Source of the DNA: SZUA-87 sp041687805
GTDB lineage: Bacteria; Actinomycetota; Acidimicrobiia; Acidimicrobiales; Aldehydirespiratoraceae
Direction of reading: 5' to 3'
NCBI GenBank assembly: GCA_041687805.1
Contig: JBDNJK010000121.1
Location: 20,501-84,500, forward strand
DNA length: 64,000 bases
Shown here piece by piece: positions 8,604 through 16,185 of the stretch (position 1 is its first letter; each line of letters opens with the position of its first letter). The translations under genes and the position numbers were made by a program. A model generated the notes under the pieces. The model did no database searches, was not told the origin of the DNA, and was given only the letters and a program-made list of their open reading frames with translations.

Positions 8604-9101
8604 GTGTTCGTGATCATTCTGCTGCTATTTCTGGCTGTGCCCATCGTCGAGATCTATCTGGTTGTCCAGGTCGGGTCGTCGTTGGGTGTCCTGCCAACAA
8701 TCGCGCTGCTCGTTCTTATCAGCACCACCGGAGCATGGTTGCTGCGTCACCAAGGGTTGAGCGTGCTGGCACGAATTCAATCGAAGCTGGCCCACGGCGA
8801 GATGCCCGGCAAGGAACTCGTCGATGGTCTATTGATCGTTTTCGCCGGTGCGCTGATACTCACCCCGGGTTTCATGACCGACGGTTTCGGCATCTTTTTG
8901 ATGCTTCCACCCACGCGCGCGATTGTGCGGATTGCTTTGATGCGCAGGTTCGGCGTCCGGGTCGCTTCTGGCGGCGGGTCATACGGCCCGGACGGGTTCT
9001 CCAGATGGGGTGGCCCGAACCATGTCGGAGATTTCTGGGTCTCGTCCGATGACGACCAGGCTGGCAACCAAATAATTGAGCTCCAACCCCCGGAAGACTA
9101 A
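8604..9101 (+). CDS. fxsA: FxsA-family membrane protein
   Basis: This is a 165-residue inner-membrane protein from GTG 8604 (MFVIILLLFLAVPIVEIYLVVQVG). It has the FxsA arrangement: an N-terminal helix with the PIVEIYL segment, a second helix (IALLVLISTTGAWLLR), the amphipathic linker beginning RHQGLSVLARIQ, and a third helix with GALILTPGFMTDGFGI. The C-terminal tail is hydrophilic and Gly-rich, with an acidic end. In E. coli FxsA suppresses F-plasmid exclusion of phage T7; its normal role is unknown. It diverges from selA and converges on the GGDEF/EAL gene, with nine bases between stops. Confidence 0.9.
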   Translation: MFVIILLLFLAVPIVEIYLVVQVGSSLGVLPTIALLVLISTTGAWLLRHQGLSVLARIQSKLAHGEMPGKELVDGLLIVFAGALILTPGFMTDGFGIFLMLPPTRAIVRIALMRRFGVRVASGGGSYGPDGFSRWGGPNHVGDFWVSSDDDQAGNQIIELQPPED

Positions 9102-9110
9102 ATGCGCCGT

Positions 9111-10688
9111 TCAGTCTTCGACTGCAGGCGACTGGCTGCTGATCAACTGGGTGAGGGTTGTGTGGTCGACCGGCGGCGAGAACATGTAGCCCTGACCAAA
9201 TCGGCATCCGATATCGGCCGCGGCTTGACGATCGGCTTCGGTCTCGATGCCCAACGCACACACGTCGATACCGCGATCGTTGATGGCATCGACCACAAGC
9301 TTGGCTCGTGAGCGTCCTCTGTCGGTGTGAATTGCTTGGATCATCCTTCGATCGAGCTTCACGGAGTCGACTGATACTTGGTTGACGTATTCGCCTTCCA
9401 TGGTGTTGGACAAGCCATCGATCACCACGGCCACGCCCAATGCATGAAGTTGTCTCATGAGGCGAACTCCGCTGCCAGCGCCTCTCAGCCCCGCCGGGCG
9501 TATCTCGAGGTGGATCTGCTCTGCGGTTGCGCCCGCGTTGTGGAGAGTTCGCGCCAGTGACAGAGGGAAGCGGCTGTCGGAGAGCCGCTGGTCCGAAATG
9601 TTGATCGACATGTATGTCGGGTTGGCCGAATAATCTGGAATCGACTTGAGTGTCGTCAGAGCGTGACGCAAAACTGTGTCTTCGATACGTCGGATGAGGC
9701 CACTGTCTTCGGCCGCGGCAACGAGCACACGCGGATCGAGATAGCTGCCGTCTTCACCTTTGATTCTCAGTAGAGCCTCGGCTCCGATGATGTGTCCGGA
9801 ATTGAGTTCCACAATTGGCTGGTAGTGGACTTCAATGGCGTCGTTGTCCAGTGCGTGGCGAAGTTTCTGATCGACACTCAGGCGTGATTCCGAACGGCCA
9901 CGGAGGTCATCGTCGAACAACTCGCAGCGGTCTCTCCCAAGAGCTTTTGCGGTGTAGAGCGCAGTTTCCGATTCCCGAAGCAGTGTTGCGCCGTCAGATT
10001 TCCTCTCGCCGATGGCGTACCCCATCGAGAGTGTGGGGCCAGACAACTCTGAGTCGGCGCCAGTATCGGCGCACACAGATCGGAAGCGTTCGGCGAGGGT
10101 TGACGCTTCCGCTGGTCCCATCACATCTGGGCAGACGATGGCGAAGCCGTCGCCTCCAACCCGTGCCAAGAAATCGTCGGGTCGAATCAGATCTGAAAGC
10201 CTGGAAGCAAGAAGTGTGAGTATCAGATCACCTTCCTCGTATCCGTTGGTGTCGTTCACCGCCTTGAACCGGTCGATATCGGCATTGAATACGCCGACGC
10301 CTTGTCCACCATTGGCGTGATTGGCGATGATCGACTCGACCTCGGCCAAGAATTGACTCCGGACCGGAAGCCCGGTCAGCGCATCGAATCCCAGTGTGAT
10401 CGTGGGGTCCGCGATCGTCACGTCGACCTTGCCCTTGCATGCGGTCACAGTGATCTCAACCTGGCGGTCGCGTCCCGTCGAGTCTTCATGGACTCGACCG
10501 ACGATGGTTGCGGAGAATTCGGCTGTGGCGCGTGCTCCGTGGCGAAGCATTACGTCGAGCGCCTCGGTGTCGTCGTGGTGCAGGCCGGCTGGGAGCGCGA
10601 TCGAGTCAAGGTGTGGTCGTTGGCTCGTTCGAGCATTTTCAACTCTGTTGGCCGTCGCCAGACGGCGATCCCACGTGGTCATGGTCAA
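9111..10688 (-). CDS. GGDEF-EAL protein with degenerate catalytic motifs
   Basis: This is a 525-residue protein. An N-terminal region without a recognisable sensor (about 1-100) is followed by a GGDEF domain (about 101-260) and an EAL domain (about 275-515). The GGDEF signature is GGDGF at about 178-182, lacking the catalytic Glu. The EAL motif GAEALLRI is present at 304-306, but the second metal-binding motif reads LEIRPAG instead of E-x-T-E, and DDFGTG reads VIDGLSN. The lysine (VKLDRRMI) and GIETE segment remain. It may therefore be a c-di-GMP receptor or scaffold, not an enzyme. There are no membrane helices, so it should be cytosolic. Confidence 0.88.
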   Translation of the reverse strand: MTMTTWDRRLATANRVENARTSQRPHLDSIALPAGLHHDDTEALDVMLRHGARATAEFSATIVGRVHEDSTGRDRQVEITVTACKGKVDVTIADPTITLGFDALTGLPVRSQFLAEVESIIANHANGGQGVGVFNADIDRFKAVNDTNGYEEGDLILTLLASRLSDLIRPDDFLARVGGDGFAIVCPDVMGPAEASTLAERFRSVCADTGADSELSGPTLSMGYAIGERKSDGATLLRESETALYTAKALGRDRCELFDDDLRGRSESRLSVDQKLRHALDNDAIEVHYQPIVELNSGHIIGAEALLRIKGEDGSYLDPRVLVAAAEDSGLIRRIEDTVLRHALTTLKSIPDYSANPTYMSINISDQRLSDSRFPLSLARTLHNAGATAEQIHLEIRPAGLRGAGSGVRLMRQLHALGVAVVIDGLSNTMEGEYVNQVSVDSVKLDRRMIQAIHTDRGRSRAKLVVDAINDRGIDVCALGIETEADRQAAADIGCRFGQGYMFSPPVDHTTLTQLISSQSPAVED

Positions 10689-10769
10689 CCCTGCACTTTG
10701 AACTGTCCTACCTACTGTCGGCAGCGAGGTTCCAAAGTCGAGCTACTCGCTCAGCGGCGCTGAATTGAG

Positions 10770-11850
10770 TTAGTTGCTCTCCGGAATTGAATTGTCGACA
10801 GCATCCAATGCTGCGACTGCTGCGTCGAGCATTCGGGCGCTGCATCCAGCCATTTCAACGGGCGGTATGTGTTCGGCAACGAGTGAAGTCGTGATCGAAC
10901 GGAACGCGATCGAAGCAGCGCTGTCTCCCATGACTGCTGGGGTGCCGGTGTCGCCACCGCTTGAGACCTGGGGTTCTAAAGGTATTGAACCAAGCAGCGG
11001 GGCTCCGATATCGGCAGCCAACTGCGCACCTCCACCAGTGCCGAAGAGCGCGTGTCTCGATCCGTCGGGTGCCACAAATTCACTCATGTTCTCGATCACG
11101 CCAACAATGCGAAGATAGTTTTTCCGGCCCATGTCTGCGACCCTGGCGGCATGTCGATCAGGAGGTAGTCGAGATCGGCTGGCCATGCGACGTCTTGGCA
11201 GAAGTGTTGGACTGCTCGGTTCAACATCAGGCCGCGCCACATCAGGGCAGAATCTTCGCGATCTACGAGGTAACCCATCGACACAACATCGAGACGGCCG
11301 TCGCCGATGCTGCGGGACACCGGGGTGATTTTGCCGGCCGTGGCGAACAAGTCGCCGTTGACTCCCAGCATTCTCGGCACGGAGAAGCCCCAGATGTCGG
11401 CATCCATGACCCCGACGTTGAAGCCGGAGTCGGCCAAGGCCGCGGCCAGGTTGGTCGTGACCGATGACTTGCCGACTCCACCCTTGCCCGAGGCGATCAT
11501 GATGACCTTCGCCGTGGCTGGGATGGCGGTGTCCGGCTCGTCCTTGCTGATGTTGAAGCGGGCCTTCGACATCGCCGTTTTCTTCTCGTCGGCGGTGAGT
11601 TCGCCCCAGTTGATCTTCACTCGGTCCACACCGGGAAGACCCTCAAGCCGACTGCGTATGTCTTTTGAATCTGTGCTCTGAGCGGGCAACCACCGGTGGT
11701 GAGAGCGATCTCGAGGAGCACAACACCGCCGTCTATCTGCACAGAACGAGCCATGCCGAGATCGACGATGTCGCTGCCTAGCTCGGGGTCGATCACACCG
11801 CGTAGGAGCCCGAACACGTTGTCGGGGGTTGGCGCCGGAGTGGTTGCCAC
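10770..11850 (-). pseudogene. mrp: Mrp/ApbC-type Fe-S carrier ATPase, broken in two places
   Basis: Three pieces of one Mrp protein are visible in different frames. The N-terminal MIP18/DUF59 domain (11617-11850) ends after AQIQK, where one base is missing from an A run before DIRSRLEGLPG. The P-loop domain follows with SGKGGVGKSSVT and VMDADIWGFSVPRMLG up to LLIDMPPG near 11145. Then the sequence jumps, out of frame, to RVADMGRKNYLRIVGVIENMS: roughly 30 codons containing the usual TGDVQ and VTTPA motifs are absent. The C-terminal part ends normally at 10770. Intact Mrp transfers Fe-S clusters; the IscA-like gene at 12000 is divergent. As read, no functional ATPase can be made. Confidence 0.85.
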
Positions 11851-11920
11851 GGGTCGAGCCTAATGGCTCGGTCGCGCCCTAACAGGTGGGAGAGGTTTGT
11901 GCCAAGTCGTGCTGGCGCAG

Positions 11921-11948
11921 TTGCCGATGGAATAGATGAAGCTATGGT
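11921..11948 (+). promoter_or_regulatory. sigma-70-type promoter candidate for the IscA-like gene
   Basis: TTGCCG at 11921-11926 and TATGGT at 11943-11948 are separated by 16 bases. Transcription would begin near 11955 and give a leader of about 45 bases carrying a GAGAGGAG ribosome site just before ATG 12000. Motif match only. Confidence 0.35.
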
Positions 11949-11999
11949 TCCGTTCACTGGTTGTGCGGGAATTGACCCCCGCCGAGAGGAGACCTGATC

Positions 12000-12320
12000 A
12001 TGATTACCCTTACCGACGTTGCCGCCAGCAAGGTGAGCGAACTGATCGAAGCCGAAGGTGAAGAGGGCTTGGCACTTCGAGTGGCCGTCCGCCCCGGTGG
12101 ATGTTCAGGATTTTCCTACGACATGTTTTTCGATGCCGACGTGGCCGATGATGATGTGAAGACGACCTACGGTTCGATCAGTGTGGTGGTCGATTCGTCT
12201 TCAGCTCAAATGCTTAACGGCGCTACGCTCGATTACAAGGACGGCCTTAAGGGCGCGGGGTTCTCGATCGACAACCCCAACGCACAAAGCAGCTGTGGCT
12301 GTGGCAACAGCTTCAGCTGA
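12000..12320 (+). CDS. A-type iron-sulfur carrier (IscA/ErpA family)
   Basis: This is a 106-residue protein preceded by GAGAGGAG. The three conserved cysteines of A-type carriers are present: one in PGGCSGFSYDM and two in the C-terminal SSCGCGNSF. It would bind and hand over Fe-S clusters to apo-proteins in the cytosol. It lies between the broken mrp (divergent) and a hydrolase gene 15 bp downstream. With mrp damaged, this may be the intact local Fe-S trafficking gene. ErpA, IscA and SufA cannot be separated from sequence alone. Confidence 0.93.
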   Translation: MITLTDVAASKVSELIEAEGEEGLALRVAVRPGGCSGFSYDMFFDADVADDDVKTTYGSISVVVDSSSAQMLNGATLDYKDGLKGAGFSIDNPNAQSSCGCGNSFS

Positions 12321-12335
12321 ACTACTTTCGGCGGC

Positions 12336-13289
12336 GTGACAAAACACGCCTTCGACCCAGAATTTTTGCCATACATAGACTTGCTTCCAGTCGAGTCGGA
12401 TTTCTCGACTGCCGGCAGCGTGGGAGAGGTCAGACTCGCCAGAGAAGAGTGGTACTCGGCCGACTCGACTGATCGAGTCGACGTTTCGATCTCCGAGATG
12501 TCAATACCTGGTGACGACGCCGGCTCGGAGATCCCACTGCGCGTCTATCGACCTACCAGCGCCGCACACGGCACTCGAGCTGCGGTCATGGAAATACACG
12601 GCGGCGGGTTCATGATCGGATCTCTGGAAATGGTCGATCCGTTTTGCCAGCTGGTTTCCAGCGCCACGGGTGCCGTCGTCGTTTCTGTTGACTATCGACT
12701 CGCCCCGGAACATCCTTATCCGGCCCCAGTCGACGACTGCTACATCGCCCTCGTGTGGATGGCCGATCACGCTGCCGAATTGGGGATCGACCCGGAGCGA
12801 ATAGCCATCGCCGGCCAGAGCGGCGGCGCCGGGCTAGCCGCGGCCACAGCACTGATGGCGCGAGATCGCAACGGCCCGGCCATCTGTTTCCAGTGGTTGG
12901 AGATTCCTGAGCTCGATGATCGCCTCGCCACAGAGTCGATGATCGACTACGTCGACACACCCGTGTGGAATCGGCCCAATGCGGTCTGGAGCTGGAAGCA
13001 TTACCTGGCTGGAATTGATGGTGACGACGTGCCTGCGTATGCGGCGCCGGCTCGTGCCATCGACCTGTCTGGATTGCCGGCTGCCTACATCACAGTGATG
13101 CAGTTCGACCCGCTACGAGACGAGGGCATCGAATATGCCCGACGTCTCATGCATGCGGGAGTGCATGCCGAACTACACGCGTACCCGGGCACGTTTCACG
13201 GGTCGACGCTGCTGAGCGATGTTGAGGTGTCACGACGTGGCACCGCCGACTCGATTGCTGCGGTCACTCGGGCGCTCAGACCGCGGTAA
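12336..13289 (+). CDS. alpha/beta hydrolase, hormone-sensitive-lipase family
   Basis: This is 317 residues from GTG 12336. The HSL-family oxyanion motif HGGGFMIGS lies at about residue 88, the nucleophile elbow GQSGGAG at about 167, and an Asp in QFDPLRDEG plus His in GTFHGS complete the Ser-Asp-His triad. The YRLAPEHPYPAP segment is also diagnostic. It should hydrolyse carboxyl esters in the cytosol; the substrate cannot be told. The stop overlaps the convergent lipoprotein gene by 14 bp. It lies 15 bp after the IscA-like gene and may share its transcript. Confidence 0.9.
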   Translation: MTKHAFDPEFLPYIDLLPVESDFSTAGSVGEVRLAREEWYSADSTDRVDVSISEMSIPGDDAGSEIPLRVYRPTSAAHGTRAAVMEIHGGGFMIGSLEMVDPFCQLVSSATGAVVVSVDYRLAPEHPYPAPVDDCYIALVWMADHAAELGIDPERIAIAGQSGGAGLAAATALMARDRNGPAICFQWLEIPELDDRLATESMIDYVDTPVWNRPNAVWSWKHYLAGIDGDDVPAYAAPARAIDLSGLPAAYITVMQFDPLRDEGIEYARRLMHAGVHAELHAYPGTFHGSTLLSDVEVSRRGTADSIAAVTRALRPR

Positions 13290-14163
13290 GGGCGGTGGCG
13301 AGTTCGCTGCGATCCCAGATAGTCGACAGCGTTGACATGATCTCCGCCGACGCATCGGCGACGTAGATGACCGGCTCGAACGGCAGCTCATTGATCTGGA
13401 CCGCGGGCGTGGTGTCTGGGAACTTTCCTGTCTGGAAGATCGAGGGGTCGGTATAGACCTCGGCATGGATGAAGTCGATGTCGGAGCGACTGGGTGCTGC
13501 ATCGATCAGCAGGTCGACCACCGGACCGCAAATCTCGGTTTGGCAGAACCCGGGTGTGGCGATCAGCAGCACGGTCGGTCGTCCGTTGTCGAGCACGTCG
13601 GTGAGATTTTGCTCATGGAACGGGCATGGCACGGCGCGTGTGCAAATCGGCTCGACGCCGCGATGGTTCTCCAAAGTGGGTGTGTCGACCGATCGCATCT
13701 GATCACCGACGAATGGCACGGCCACATCAGACTTGTCGCTGACTATGAACTCGAGTGGATCGACGGCAGGGAAGTCGGGGAGTGATGCCTCGTATCGTCC
13801 GATTTTGGGCGGGGTGAACACGATAGGGAAGTAGGGGGTGATGATTCCGTCACCGTGTTTTTGTGTTTTGCCGCCGCCAACCTCGACCCCATCCTGTTTG
13901 ACAACGATGTTGGCAGTGTCGGGAGCATTCGACCGCATGAAGTCGACGTCGTCACGAAGTATGAAGGTGATCCTTTGCGGGGTGCCAGGGACTGTGACCG
14001 AATCGCCGCTGGTACCGACCGCAAACGCGGGATAGAGGAAGGCAGGTTCGCCGGATCCGGCGGCTTCTGCTGATGTGGTGTCGGATGATCCGGCCCCGCA
14101 TGCAGCGAGCAAGCCGGTGCCGAGGGTGGCGGTCAAGAATGTTCTGCGATTGATAGTGCTCAC
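13276..14163 (-). CDS. Tat-exported lipoprotein with thioredoxin-like fold
   Basis: This is a 295-residue protein from GTG 14163. The N-terminus holds a twin-arginine signal (NRRTFLTATLGTG) ending in the lipobox LAAC, so it should be folded before export and anchored by lipid. The middle part is a beta-rich domain; the C-terminal part (about 190-295) resembles a thioredoxin fold with TPGFCQTEICGPVV, where two Cys are separated by four residues, not the usual two. This spacing resembles peroxiredoxin or SCO-like proteins more than thioredoxin. A role in extracytoplasmic redox or metal delivery is inference. It is divergent from the Fe-S/Mo-hydroxylase fusion gene. Confidence 0.75.
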   Translation of the reverse strand: MSTINRRTFLTATLGTGLLAACGAGSSDTTSAEAAGSGEPAFLYPAFAVGTSGDSVTVPGTPQRITFILRDDVDFMRSNAPDTANIVVKQDGVEVGGGKTQKHGDGIITPYFPIVFTPPKIGRYEASLPDFPAVDPLEFIVSDKSDVAVPFVGDQMRSVDTPTLENHRGVEPICTRAVPCPFHEQNLTDVLDNGRPTVLLIATPGFCQTEICGPVVDLLIDAAPSRSDIDFIHAEVYTDPSIFQTGKFPDTTPAVQINELPFEPVIYVADASAEIMSTLSTIWDRSELATALTAV

Positions 14164-14188
14164 GGGGCCGGACCGTACCATTGCGCAA

Positions 14189-15748
14189 ATGACTACCGAA
14201 CCACGCGAAGGCGTCGAAATCACTGTCGACGGCCGCGTGGTGAAGGTGGATGATCAAGGCGCAAGTCTCCTCGACGTGCTCCGTGACCAACTGGGAATCA
14301 CCTCGGTCAAGGATGGATGCAGCCCTCAGGGACAATGTGGCTGTTGCACTGTTCTGATTGATGGCCAGCCCAGGGTGTCGTGTGTTACCCCCGTGCGGAG
14401 AGTTCGCGGCCGTGAGATCACCACTGTCGATGGTCTCGACACCAGCGTGGCCGACAAGTGGGCTGAAGCTTTCTATTCAACCGGTGGGAGCCAGTGCGGA
14501 TTTTGCACTCCGGGCATCATCTGCCGGTTCGAAGGGTTGCGCGCCCGAGGTGTCGATCACCAAAACCGTGACGCCGCTGCGAAGGCGTTGCAGGCACATC
14601 TGTGCAGATGCACCGGGTGGCAGACCATTGTCGATGCCTGGAGTGCGTTCGGCGAGGAATCCCACGTCCGGCCGGCGTCGACTTCCAACGACTCCGAGCG
14701 TCGGGCTGAGATAGAGGGCCGGTCGTCACAGCTCGTTGATCCTTCGGTTGCGCTCGGTCGCGGGGGATTCGCCGATGACACCGCTCCGGAAGACTCACTC
14801 ATCGCTGTTCGCATGGCAGATGATTCGGGTTGGGCCGTGGCCGAGAGTCGGTCGGTTGCGCTGCGTGAGGCCGGCAAGGTGCAGGGGCGCCGCACTACCG
14901 GGGAGTGGGGATCGCCGTTGGAGATACCGCCGGGAGATTGGGATCTCACGTTGGCCACCACTTGGGTTGAGCCGGCCTACCTCGAGACAGATGCGTCGTG
15001 GTGTGTGCCCGGCGGGAATCCAGTGTCGCCGATTGCCAACGGCGGTGCGTTCGGTGCGAAGACAAGCAGTGAAGTCGGTGATGTGGCGAGGCGGCTGGCT
15101 GACCAGCACGGTCGCCCGGTGAGGGTTATCTACACACGCGAGGACGCCGTGCGTAACGGGCCGAAGCGCCCGCCTATGGCGGCGGGACTTCGACGCGACG
15201 GAAGCGGCGTGATCAGGGTGGCCGCCACACCCGGGATTGACGATGCCATTCACTCAGTACTGCCGGACGTGCAGGTGGATGAGATTGAGGTAGCCGGACC
15301 GCCGACATCGGCAAATGTGAGGGGCGCGGGATGGGCCGAAGCGGTGGTCTTGTCGGCCGGTCTTCGTGGTGAGGTGGGGTGGATCGACTCGCCTTCAGGG
15401 GGCTCTGCCATGGCCTCGGTCAGACCAGACGGATCGATCGAAATTGAGGTTCGTTGCGGCTCGCATCTCGATGAGGTCGTGTTGCGGTCCTACTGCATAG
15501 GGGCGGCTCACATGGCGTTGTCGTGGGTGACGAGCGAATCGCTTTCGGTTGATCCTCACGGAGAGGTCCACGACCTCACGATTCGGTCATTCGGGGTGCT
15601 CAGAGCGGTCGACACTCCGACCATCACGGTTCAGATTCACGAAGACGAAGGGCCCGCCGTCAACGGCAGTGACGCCGTTTTCGCAGCGGTTGCGGCCGCG
15701 GTCTGGCTGGATCTTGGGTTGCCGTCTCGATGGCCGCATACATTGTGA
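14189..15748 (+). CDS. 2Fe-2S subunit fused to shortened molybdenum-hydroxylase module
   Basis: This is 519 residues from ATG 14189. Residues about 1-150 are a complete CoxS/XdhC-type subunit: a plant-type 2Fe-2S site (CSPQGQCGCC, then a fourth Cys in RVSC) and a helical 2Fe-2S site (CGFCTPGI and LCRCTG). The remaining ~350 residues carry recognisable pieces of the molybdopterin-binding large subunit, such as EPAYLETDA, IANGGAFGAK and VRVIYTREDA. The usual large subunit is about 750-800 residues, so half is missing. No FAD subunit gene is adjacent. It could be an oxidoreductase component or a reduced paralogue. RidA follows after 37 bp. Confidence 0.78.
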   Translation: MTTEPREGVEITVDGRVVKVDDQGASLLDVLRDQLGITSVKDGCSPQGQCGCCTVLIDGQPRVSCVTPVRRVRGREITTVDGLDTSVADKWAEAFYSTGGSQCGFCTPGIICRFEGLRARGVDHQNRDAAAKALQAHLCRCTGWQTIVDAWSAFGEESHVRPASTSNDSERRAEIEGRSSQLVDPSVALGRGGFADDTAPEDSLIAVRMADDSGWAVAESRSVALREAGKVQGRRTTGEWGSPLEIPPGDWDLTLATTWVEPAYLETDASWCVPGGNPVSPIANGGAFGAKTSSEVGDVARRLADQHGRPVRVIYTREDAVRNGPKRPPMAAGLRRDGSGVIRVAATPGIDDAIHSVLPDVQVDEIEVAGPPTSANVRGAGWAEAVVLSAGLRGEVGWIDSPSGGSAMASVRPDGSIEIEVRCGSHLDEVVLRSYCIGAAHMALSWVTSESLSVDPHGEVHDLTIRSFGVLRAVDTPTITVQIHEDEGPAVNGSDAVFAAVAAAVWLDLGLPSRWPHTL

Positions 15749-15785
15749 ACAATCGAGCACTCTCACAACCGATCAGGAGATCATC

Positions 15786-16130
15786 ATGAGCAAGCCCGTG
15801 GGTCCCTACACCCCCATCGTTCGCGGTGGCGATCTGCTCTACACGTCGGGTCAGATCGGGATTGTCGCCGGTGCGATCGTGGAGGGCGGTCTCGAGGCCG
15901 AACTCCGACGGGCGTTCGTTAATTTGCGCGAGGTGCTGTCTTCGGCCAACGCGTCGCTGTCCGATGTTGTGAAGACCACCGTATTCCTGGCCGATATTGG
16001 CGACTACGGCGCCATGAACACGATCTACATGCAGGAGTTCGGCGATCATCGTCCGGCACGCTCCGCTGTGGCAGTTGCCGCGTTGCCTCTGGGGGCACGT
16101 GTTGAGATCGAGGCCGTAGCCACCGTCTGA
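15786..16130 (+). CDS. RidA family reactive-intermediate deaminase
   Basis: This is a 114-residue protein with the YjgF/YER057c/UK114 fold: GGDLLYTSGQIG near the N-terminus, an LREVLSSANASLSDVVKTTVFL helix-strand region (described here by its ends), and the C-terminal RSAVAVAALPLGARVEIEAVA with the substrate-binding Arg and Glu. RidA trimers hydrolyse enamine/imine intermediates released by PLP enzymes. A PLP-dependent class-V enzyme lies 55 bp downstream, which fits a protective role, although family membership alone cannot fix the substrate. The start ATG follows AGGAGATC. Confidence 0.93.
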   Translation: MSKPVGPYTPIVRGGDLLYTSGQIGIVAGAIVEGGLEAELRRAFVNLREVLSSANASLSDVVKTTVFLADIGDYGAMNTIYMQEFGDHRPARSAVAVAALPLGARVEIEAVATV

Positions 16131-16185
16131 AATCGAGCGGCCGTGTGGTGGGCTCTCATGCCAGATGGTGACGTAACCTCCCTGC

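Noticed and set aside
13276..14163. A selenoprotein among the thiol or Fe-S proteins near selAB (lipoprotein at 13276, IscA-like at 12000)
   Set aside because: Their active positions are encoded as Cys and the stops do not continue into conserved sequence.
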